Source of the DNA: Algoriphagus faecimaris
GTDB taxonomy: Bacteria; Bacteroidota; Bacteroidia; Cytophagales; Cyclobacteriaceae
NCBI RefSeq assembly: GCF_900101705.1
Contig: NZ_FNAC01000005.1
Location: forward strand, 62,001 to 126,000
Reading direction: 5' to 3'
Length of the DNA stretch: 64,000 bases
The notes beneath the pieces were generated by a model. That model was not told the DNA's origin. It worked only from the letters and a program-made list of their open reading frames with translations, and made no database searches. The first letter of the stretch is position 1. Every line of letters begins with the position of its first letter. A program made the translations under genes and the position numbers. Of the stretch, positions 1 through 6,935 are shown piece by piece.

Positions 1-1894
1 TATCTCGGTCAAAATCTACAAAATCACTTTCTTGATGGGTGTACTGAATGGGAGAGTCCACTACAGATAGCAGCGTTTTAGAGGGTGCTTTTGGAGCTTT
101 GGGCTTTGCGGCTTTCCGATCGATTTTTAGACTTTGATTAGGAAGGATTTCGGTATAAATAGATCGAGATTGATCGGGCCAGTCAATGTGGATGGAGTCG
201 ATGACTTTGGTTTCTGCCAATCCAAAATGAATCCGTGGATCTACGGAAGACATGTAGCCTTTGACGGGTTGGTATTCCTGGGTAAGCCTCTGACCTCCGG
301 AAATAAGGGTGACTTTTGCTCCAAATTCGCTGCCTAAATCTAGCGTCAAGTACTGTCCCATTCCCTGTTCTCTAGCTGAGTTTCTGTAGATACTCGCCTC
401 AGCGTTCAGATTATTTACTACTAGGTCTAAGTCGCCGTCATTGTCCAAGTCACCATAAGCTGCGCCGGTGCTGAAAGTAAGCTCGGCCAACCCTGAGGAA
501 TTGGCCAGATTTTTAAAATCCCAATTTCCATGATTTTTAAACCAGTAATTCTGTAAGGGATTGGAGGGAAACTCATCGATCATTTTGGTAATCAAGAGAG
601 AGTCTGCTTTATTTTGGAGGATTTGTTCCTGCCGATTCATATAAAAATCTACATAATCAAAATCTGTCAGATCCTTGACGATACCATTGGCGACGAAGAC
701 GTCTTTCCATCCATCTAAATCCGCATCGAATATCAAGGCTCCCCAACTCCAATCCGTGGCATGCATTCCCGTGAGTCGGCTGATTTCAACAAAAATCGGA
801 TCTCCTGTTTCCGGATCCTTGCCTAAGTTCTTTTGTAGGGTATTTCGAGTAAACTGCCGATGATAACCCGCTTTGAAATTTGCCTGATATTTATCCCACT
901 CCTCAAAAGGAGTTTTTGTCTTTATCCGAGCTAGGTCCTCGGGTAGCATTTCAGTGACAAACACATCAAGGAGGCCATCATTGTCCAAGTCTGCAATATC
1001 TGCTCCCATGGATCCGAGACTGATTTCTGGCATGGATTCGGGCAAAATCTCCCGAAAAGTTCCATCTTGATTGTTGAGGTAAAGATAGTCTCGCTCGAAA
1101 AAATCATTGGAAACATAGAGATCCGGCCAATTGTCATTATTGAGGTCCGCTACAGTTACTCCAAGCCCATAGCCGATACTACTGCCATATATCCCTGCTT
1201 CTTCACTGACATCGGTAAAATAATCTCCATCGTTGCGATAAAGCTTATTTCCTCCCTCGGGATCTCTTATCTCCCGCTGCCCTTCACGGAGATCATAGAT
1301 TCCTACAGACCTGCCTGAGTTACTCAAAAGGTAAAAATCCAAGTCTCCGTCTTTGTCATAGTCAAAAAACACGGCATGCTGCGACAATCCTCGATCGTTT
1401 AGACCATAGGATTTTGACATTTCTTTAAAGGTCAGGTCACCTTGGTTGATAAATAGCTCATTATGTCGCTTATCTCCTCCGAGAGGTCCTGATTTGCATA
1501 CGTAAATATCAATTAACCCATCTCCATTGATGTCTGCCATGCTGATTCCCGTGGACCAGTTGCCCGTGGACAGCAGTCCCGCAGATGCTGTTATGTCTTC
1601 AAATTGGAAATTACCTTTATTAAGGTAGAGTCGATTGGAAGTTTGGTTTCCTGCAAAAAAAATGTCAATCAGGCCGTCATTGTTGATGTCTCCCAGAGCT
1701 ACCCCGGCGCCATTATAAAAATTCCGGAAGGTATAGGGATTAATTTGTTCTGTGTAGTTCAGGTCATTGCTGAAAGTGATTCCGCTGCTTTCTGAGGGCA
1801 CTAATTCAAAAAGTATTGCCGCTCTCTCTGTTTTCGAAGCACAGGAGAATAGGAGCATAGAATAAATCAGGAGGATGATTTCCCTGTTTTTCAT
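1..1894 (-). CDS. CRTAC1/ASPIC-UnbV family VCBS-repeat lipoprotein (partial, 3' end beyond window)
   Basis: An open frame runs from an ATG at 1894 to the window edge without a stop, giving at least 631 residues. The N-terminus is a lipoprotein signal with lipobox LLFSC (Cys 18). The body holds repeated FG-GAP/VCBS blades with calcium-loop-like motifs (DINNDGLID, DINGDGLID, DYDKDGDLD, DLDNDGDLD), followed around residues 510-580 by an ASPIC/UnbV-like segment ending SIHIDWPD. After that a second section begins with THQESDFVDFDRD, as in the long (about 1,100 residue) members of this family, so roughly 40 percent is missing. Such proteins are usually surface-exposed and encoded beside SusC/SusD pairs; their exact role is unknown. 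It is third in the susC-susD order but sits just behind a terminator hairpin. Confidence 0.9.
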   Translation of the reverse strand, partial: MKNREIILLIYSMLLFSCASKTERAAILFELVPSESSGITFSNDLNYTEQINPYTFRNFYNGAGVALGDINNDGLIDIFFAGNQTSNRLYLNKGNFQFEDITASAGLLSTGNWSTGISMADINGDGLIDIYVCKSGPLGGDKRHNELFINQGDLTFKEMSKSYGLNDRGLSQHAVFFDYDKDGDLDFYLLSNSGRSVGIYDLREGQREIRDPEGGNKLYRNDGDYFTDVSEEAGIYGSSIGYGLGVTVADLNNDNWPDLYVSNDFFERDYLYLNNQDGTFREILPESMPEISLGSMGADIADLDNDGLLDVFVTEMLPEDLARIKTKTPFEEWDKYQANFKAGYHRQFTRNTLQKNLGKDPETGDPIFVEISRLTGMHATDWSWGALIFDADLDGWKDVFVANGIVKDLTDFDYVDFYMNRQEQILQNKADSLLITKMIDEFPSNPLQNYWFKNHGNWDFKNLANSSGLAELTFSTGAAYGDLDNDGDLDLVVNNLNAEASIYRNSAREQGMGQYLTLDLGSEFGAKVTLISGGQRLTQEYQPVKGYMSSVDPRIHFGLAETKVIDSIHIDWPDQSRSIYTEILPNQSLKIDRKAAKPKAPKAPSKTLLSVVDSPIQYTHQESDFVDFDRD

Positions 1895-1903
1895 ATTCGT
1901 AGT

Positions 1904-1936
1904 AAAAAAAAGGAAGTGTACGAGGGTACACTTCCT
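1904..1936 (-). terminator. Intrinsic terminator between susD and the CRTAC1 gene
   Basis: Read on the minus strand, an 11-bp perfect stem (AGGAAGTGTAC/GTACACTTCCT, loop CCTC) is followed by seven T residues. It begins 22 nt after the susD stop and its T-tract ends 9 nt before the ATG of the next gene, so it should reduce transcription of that gene relative to susC-susD. Confidence 0.85.
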
Positions 1937-1957
1937 TCAAGCTTAATTGGTTATTGT

Positions 1958-3448
1958 TTAATAACCTGGGTTTTGAGTCAAATTAGGGTTAGCATTGATC
2001 TGCTGCAAAGGAATAGGGAATAAGGCTCTAAACGGCTCTGATTGCCCTTTTTCCCACCAAGGCTGATTCCACTTCCCAAACCTGATCTGATCAGTTCTTC
2101 TAGATGCTTCAGCGAAGAATTCATAGCCTCTTTCGTTGAATATGTCGTCTAAAGTCAAAGTAGACAATGGATCAAGTCCCGCTCTTTCTCTTACCATATT
2201 GAAAGGACCGAGTGCCTCTGAAGTATTACCTTGACGGAAAGCTGCTTCAGCTTTAGTCAAATACATGTCACTCAATCTAATCAATGGATAATCGTTGCTG
2301 AGGTTTGAAGCAGCACCATTAGCGATTTCATACTTACCTACCCGCACACCGGCCTGTCTGAAGGCATTTGGTGCTAGTTGATTGATCTCAGGAGTGAAAG
2401 TCAATGGGGGTCCATCAGGATCGCCTGCCTCAGCAGAAATATCCTCTAGTCTTGTGCCATCAGCAGCGAATTGAGGTCCCTCTAGGAAGGAGTTTTTTCT
2501 AACATCATCGTCGTCAAAAGAGTTGTAAAACTCTTCTAGCGATGCATATCCATTCCAAGGTTGCTCCTGTAAGTTATAGGTGGACTGACTGGAGTAGTGA
2601 AGGGTCATCTGTCCAATATTAAATCCACCGGCATTATTCTCATCGTATGGAAGTGTCAAGATATTCTCTGTAGAACCACCATTTCTTGTAGCGAAATTCG
2701 CGAAGAAATTTGAAGAAAGAGAATAGATACCGCTATTGATAACCACATCAGCAGCAGCTTCAGCGTCAGCATAGCGAGGAGTACCAGTATAAACTTCAGA
2801 GTTCAAGTACAGCTTGGCCAAAACTGCATGAGCAGAATAGTAGTTCAGTGTAGTTTTGGTATCCTCTCTTGGAAGAAGGTCTACATTTTCTAAAATAGAG
2901 GACTCGATGAAGTCAAAAACTTCCTGACGGCTATTATTTGTCGGATTACCATCCAAATCATCTTCTGTAATGATCGGGACATTCCCAAAGCTGTCAATTA
3001 GCCAAGAATACACCAAAGCTCTTAGCACGCGGAGTTCTGCGGTCAAGGCCTCTACATCTCTATAGGCTACGATAAGGTTATTGATTTCACCGATTGCTGT
3101 GTAGCAATAGGACCATGAGTTATTGAAGGCTTCATCAGAAGGCTGCCAAGTATGTCTGTGCATTCTCAGCCATAATCCACCATCTTCCCAGTCAGCTCCC
3201 TTTTGAGGAATGGCAAGAGCATCCGAAGATACCTCATAAATGGACCAAATGCTGTTATGAGATCCCCAGCTCCCGACGATACGAGAGTAAGCGGAGGCTT
3301 TCAAGACATCAATCAATACTGGATTGTTGCTATTATTCACCTCTTCTTGTGTAATCCCATCCAGCACCTCTTGATCCAACTCCCAGCATGATCCCAGCAT
3401 CAATGTCGCAGGGATCAAAAGAAAGGTTTTTCTAATTGATTTAAACAT
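1958..3448 (-). CDS. SusD/RagB family nutrient-binding outer-membrane lipoprotein
   Basis: The 496-residue protein has a lipoprotein signal (lipobox LMLGSC, Cys 21) followed by the acidic stretch WELDQE, which fits the lipoprotein export signal that sends Bacteroidota lipoproteins to the cell surface. The rest has SusD-type TPR-rich sequence, including the RALVYSWLIDSFGNVPI segment and a C-terminal RLSDMYLTKAEAAFRQG helix and NERGYEFFAEASRRTDQIRFGKW motif. SusD proteins cap the SusC channel and bind its substrate, usually a glycan or peptide. It starts 19 nt after the susC stop. No degradative enzyme is encoded next to it in this window, so the substrate cannot be predicted. Confidence 0.96.
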   Translation of the reverse strand: MFKSIRKTFLLIPATLMLGSCWELDQEVLDGITQEEVNNSNNPVLIDVLKASAYSRIVGSWGSHNSIWSIYEVSSDALAIPQKGADWEDGGLWLRMHRHTWQPSDEAFNNSWSYCYTAIGEINNLIVAYRDVEALTAELRVLRALVYSWLIDSFGNVPIITEDDLDGNPTNNSRQEVFDFIESSILENVDLLPREDTKTTLNYYSAHAVLAKLYLNSEVYTGTPRYADAEAAADVVINSGIYSLSSNFFANFATRNGGSTENILTLPYDENNAGGFNIGQMTLHYSSQSTYNLQEQPWNGYASLEEFYNSFDDDDVRKNSFLEGPQFAADGTRLEDISAEAGDPDGPPLTFTPEINQLAPNAFRQAGVRVGKYEIANGAASNLSNDYPLIRLSDMYLTKAEAAFRQGNTSEALGPFNMVRERAGLDPLSTLTLDDIFNERGYEFFAEASRRTDQIRFGKWNQPWWEKGQSEPFRALFPIPLQQINANPNLTQNPGY

Positions 3449-3467
3449 ATCTCTGTATTTTGATTGA

Positions 3468-6461
3468 TTATTTAAAGTTTAAAGAAAGTCCCAATGTGAA
3501 GGAACGAGTTTGGAAATACGTATTTCTTCTTTCAATACCTGGAGATAAAGAAGTAGTAAATCCGTCATCATTTTCAGAATCATTCACTCTCACTTCAGGA
3601 TCGATACCTGTGTAGTTGGTAATGGTGAATAAGTTCTGTGCAGCAAAGTACACTCTAAAAGAACCAATACTTGGCGAATTGGTTTTGAAATTATACCCTA
3701 CTTCCATGTTATCCAATCGGATAAAGGTCGCATCTTCTACATACGAACTGTTGAAGGTTGGAGTTGAAGTGATAGATGGATTCGTAGGTGTTTTTTCAGT
3801 TACTACAGAATTCCATGTGGTGGAAGCACCATCAGCATTCTCATAGAATCCTCTGTAGGAGTTGTAGAGATCATGTCCCCAAGCTCCTCTTAAGAAGAAG
3901 TTTAAGGTGAATTGTCTCCAAGCAAAGTTGTTGGCAAAACCAAACTCACCTTTTGGAAGACCGTTTCCTAATCTTTCAAATTCATCCGGATTGGTAGTAG
4001 AAAGAATGTATTCTCCACCTTCAGAGATTCCCAATAATCTTGGACCATAAATATCACCCAAAGTTTGTCCTACTCGGTTGTAGATAATCGGGTTGTTGTT
4101 CTGACCAGGGGATCCTGGAGGTGCAAAACGCAACTCATCAAATCCAAGTCCTCCTGAAGCGGACAAACTTTCAATTTGTGTTTTCTGATAGATAGTAAAG
4201 TTACCACTTGGAGTCCATAGCACTTCCCCAAGGTTCAAACCGTTCACTGCAACCGCAAATTCAAAACCTGCATTGCTCAAGTCCGCCAAGTTTACCCAAG
4301 TACTACCTACAGTGTTGAATCGTCCTGGGTCAAAGATGTTTGGTCCACCACCCACTGGCACGTTGAATAGTAGGTCAGAAATATTTCTGGTGTAGTAGTC
4401 CATACTACCAGTTACTTTGCTATCCCAGATTCCAAAATCAATACCCACGTTAAATTCTCTCTTGGTTTCCCACTTGAGGAATCGGTTAGGGTTAGAGTTT
4501 TGTACGATACCTACATAGACATCATCTGTGGTCAAAGGATCGCCATCCAAATCAATTCGGTTTCCGTTGCCAAATACACCCAAAGCTAAAGTAGGAGATG
4601 GAGGAAGGTTACCTGTCACACCATAAGATACACGTGGCTTGAACTGATCAAAAGGTCCCATGTCAAATAGCTGAGTGAAGTCAGATCCTATGGAGAAGGC
4701 AGGGAATACACCGGTTTGATTTTCCGGTCCGAATCCTGAATAAGTCTCCGCTCTGACAGATGCGGACAAGAATAGGTAATTATTATAATTGAAGTTAGCT
4801 CTACCAAATAAGGAGTTCAATTGATCTTGATTGGCATAGGAGTACATATCGGTATTGTTACCTACTCGAATCGCACCTGCTCCTATGTTATCCCATCCAG
4901 TATCAAAAAGGAACTGTCTGGATCTTGCTCCAAAGCCTTGGTTTTTGGTGGTTTGTGTACCTGCACCACCCAATAAAGCCATATTTAAACCATCTGTGAT
5001 GTCTAATTCATAACGGATGGTAGATTCAAAGATTCGCTGAATTCTGTCATTGGTGATTCTTTCTGCAGAGCCTCTAGCTCCGAAACCAACCTGAAAGTCC
5101 TGTCTTGACCAGAATCCACCGATTAGTTCATTTCTTCTGTCTTCAGAATATTGAGCAGATACAGTCAAATTTGGAAGAATGTCGTATTCAGCACGGTAAG
5201 AGGTCAAAGCTGTTTTGATTTCATTTCTAAACTGTTGCTGATTGATCATCGCTACAGGGTTGAAGAAATCAAATAGATCTCTTTGGAAATAACCTCCAAA
5301 TCGCTCATTGGCATCTTCAGTGTTTTCGAAGATCGGAGCAGTTGGATTGTAAAGAGTCGCATATCTGAACGCCGCATCATTAATTGAATTTGACTCTACA
5401 GTAGTGAATGAAAGGTTGACGTTCATTCTCAACTTATTGTCAAATGCACCTTGGGATAGGTTGACGCGTGTATTCAAACGCTCATTGGAGGAGCCTTTAA
5501 CGATACCGTTGTTATTACGGTAGTTAACAGAAGCCAAGTAATTGGTGTTGTTAAAGCCACCGGAAACACTGGCATTGGTCGTATACGAATAGGCATCGCG
5601 GATCAATTCTTGTCTCCAATCGGTATCGCTGCCAAAGTCTTGACCTCCTCTAGCTACAAATTCTTCTGCAGAAAGGATTGGAATCAAGTTAGCCGCACGG
5701 TCCATCGTCCCAAAGGAATTGATGTTAACTTCAGCTCTACCTTCTTTACTTCCTTTCTTGGTGGTCGTGATCAAAATCACACCGGAAGAACCTCTAGCGC
5801 CGTAGATCGCTGCTGCCGAACCATCCTTCAATACATCAATGGATTGAATGTCATTAGGATCGACGTTTTCCAAGGATGCACCGATTACTCCATCCAATAC
5901 GATCAATGGAGAGGAGTTGGCTCCGAAAGTGGAAAGACCCCGAAGTCGGATGTTGAATCCTGCATTTGGATTGCCTCCTGGTCGGGTGATCGATAGACCA
6001 GCTACTTTACCTTGTAGCAATTGGGCCGGATTAGACACGTTACCTCGGTTGAAGTCTTCAGGAGAAACACCTACTACTGCAGAGGTGATTTCCTTTTTGT
6101 CCTGTGAACCGTAACCGATGACCACTGCCTCTTGAAGACTCTGAATATCTTCTTCAAGATTGATGGTAAATGTACTTTGGCTGCCGATTTCAATTTCTTG
6201 AGTAAGGTAACCAACGAATGACACCACGAGAACTTCGTCTCCCGGTCTTACTTCCAAGGTGAACTTTCCGTCAAGGTCTGTAGGTACACCTCGGGTGGTA
6301 CCTTTGATCAAGACTGTTGCACCTGGAACAGGGTCTCCAAAGGAGGCATCCAGGACTGTACCTGTGATGGTTCTACTTTGGGCATTGGCTACTAGCGTCG
6401 CTCCAAAAAGGAGTAAGATCGCAAGCGTCAATGTCTTTGCTTGTTGTAAATAATTTCTCAT
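3468..6461 (-). CDS. SusC/RagA family TonB-dependent outer-membrane transporter
   Basis: The 997-residue product imports a ligand captured by its SusD partner, using TonB energy. It has a signal peptide (about 1-28, ending VANAQ), a carboxypeptidase-regulatory-like domain (about 32-105), the SusC signature after LQEAVVIGYGSQ, a plug domain with LQGKVAGLSI, SSPLIVLDGV and the IDVLKDGSAAAIYGARG motif, and a long beta-barrel ending in an aromatic strand (FTLGLSLNFK). I chose the ATG at 6461 because it opens a standard signal peptide; the frame stays open upstream to a TTG at 6554, but that would add 31 residues without signal character. A TAnnTTTG element lies 48 nt upstream. Confidence 0.97.
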   Translation of the reverse strand: MRNYLQQAKTLTLAILLLFGATLVANAQSRTITGTVLDASFGDPVPGATVLIKGTTRGVPTDLDGKFTLEVRPGDEVLVVSFVGYLTQEIEIGSQSTFTINLEEDIQSLQEAVVIGYGSQDKKEITSAVVGVSPEDFNRGNVSNPAQLLQGKVAGLSITRPGGNPNAGFNIRLRGLSTFGANSSPLIVLDGVIGASLENVDPNDIQSIDVLKDGSAAAIYGARGSSGVILITTTKKGSKEGRAEVNINSFGTMDRAANLIPILSAEEFVARGGQDFGSDTDWRQELIRDAYSYTTNASVSGGFNNTNYLASVNYRNNNGIVKGSSNERLNTRVNLSQGAFDNKLRMNVNLSFTTVESNSINDAAFRYATLYNPTAPIFENTEDANERFGGYFQRDLFDFFNPVAMINQQQFRNEIKTALTSYRAEYDILPNLTVSAQYSEDRRNELIGGFWSRQDFQVGFGARGSAERITNDRIQRIFESTIRYELDITDGLNMALLGGAGTQTTKNQGFGARSRQFLFDTGWDNIGAGAIRVGNNTDMYSYANQDQLNSLFGRANFNYNNYLFLSASVRAETYSGFGPENQTGVFPAFSIGSDFTQLFDMGPFDQFKPRVSYGVTGNLPPSPTLALGVFGNGNRIDLDGDPLTTDDVYVGIVQNSNPNRFLKWETKREFNVGIDFGIWDSKVTGSMDYYTRNISDLLFNVPVGGGPNIFDPGRFNTVGSTWVNLADLSNAGFEFAVAVNGLNLGEVLWTPSGNFTIYQKTQIESLSASGGLGFDELRFAPPGSPGQNNNPIIYNRVGQTLGDIYGPRLLGISEGGEYILSTTNPDEFERLGNGLPKGEFGFANNFAWRQFTLNFFLRGAWGHDLYNSYRGFYENADGASTTWNSVVTEKTPTNPSITSTPTFNSSYVEDATFIRLDNMEVGYNFKTNSPSIGSFRVYFAAQNLFTITNYTGIDPEVRVNDSENDDGFTTSLSPGIERRNTYFQTRSFTLGLSLNFK

Positions 6462-6508
6462 AGGGTTTTTTGTTTTTAAAAAGCGAAATAGGTATGAGTA
6501 CTTAATTT

Positions 6509-6516
6509 CAAACCTA
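6509..6516 (-). promoter_or_regulatory. Candidate -7 element of the susC promoter
   Basis: The minus strand reads TAGGTTTG, matching the Bacteroidota -7 consensus TAnnTTTG, about 48 nt before the susC ATG. The nearest TTG that could serve as -33 element (6542-6544) is 25 nt away, longer than the usual 19-21, so the promoter may be weak or need an activator. Confidence 0.5.
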
Positions 6517-6540
6517 ATGTGATGCATTAATTTTAATTTT

Positions 6541-6558
6541 GCAATTGTTAACAATTGC
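6541..6558. promoter_or_regulatory. Perfect 18-bp palindrome upstream of susC
   Basis: GCAATTGTTAACAATTGC is a perfect palindrome. It overlaps the position expected for the -33 element of the susC promoter, so a dimeric regulator bound here could block or help RNA polymerase. The regulator is not identifiable from this window. Confidence 0.5.
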
Positions 6559-6650
6559 CTTTAGTGATTGTTGAAAAACAGTCCATTAACAGAATAATGT
6601 ATATTTTAATGAACTGTTAATAAATAATTATTTTTGGTATCAATACATTA

Positions 6651-6668
6651 ATGGAAATCGATTTCCAT
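6651..6668. promoter_or_regulatory. LacI-family-like operator (perfect 18-bp palindrome)
   Basis: ATGGAAATCGATTTCCAT is a perfect palindrome with the central CG typical of LacI-family operators. It lies about 150 bp upstream of the presumed susC transcription start and about 270 bp before the divergent gene. No LacI-type gene is in the window. The assignment rests on sequence form alone. Confidence 0.45.
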
Positions 6669-6893
6669 TTACGAAAAATTAAAAAAAAGCAATTTTATTA
6701 ATTATTTGAAAATTCAATCGATTTCGAAATTCTTCTCTTTTAGCTTGATTTTCACATTTTTAAAAAAATTAAAGAAGTCCTGATATTTTGTTGAAATATT
6801 TTTTCCGATAAAATTGAAATTCATTATTTAATTCAGGCTTTAGCCAACCTTTTGTCTTCTTAAAGCATCTTAAATCTGAGGGTCCCGTTTTGG

Positions 6894-6908
6894 GATTTGA
6901 ATCAAATC
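6894..6908. promoter_or_regulatory. 7-1-7 inverted repeat before the DUF5686 gene
   Basis: GATTTGA-A-TCAAATC is a perfect inverted repeat ending 27 nt before the chosen ATG at 6936. It could be a protein-binding site or a leader hairpin; nothing decides between them. Confidence 0.3.
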
Positions 6909-6935
6909 GCTAATCTTCGGAAAAATTCAATTGTT

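Larger units (their letters stand above)
6462..6935. other. AT-rich divergent intergenic region between susC and the DUF5686 gene
   Basis: This 474-nt stretch has no credible gene. It contains a candidate susC promoter element, two perfect 18-bp palindromes (6541-6558, 6651-6668), an inverted repeat with arms ATTAACAG at 6585-6592 and CTGTTAAT at 6614-6621, a further CAATCGATTT at 6715-6724 and a 7-1-7 inverted repeat at 6894-6908. The rest is low-complexity AT-rich DNA. Confidence 0.8.

Noticed and set aside
1-1894. Pseudogene because no full frame is bounded by a stop
   Set aside because: The frame is continuous from 1894 to the window edge; it is cut only by the window boundary.
6462-6554. 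Longer SusC N-terminus starting at TTG 6554
   Set aside because: The extra 31 residues lack signal character, and the ATG at 6461 opens a normal signal peptide; the candidate promoter would also lie inside the extension.
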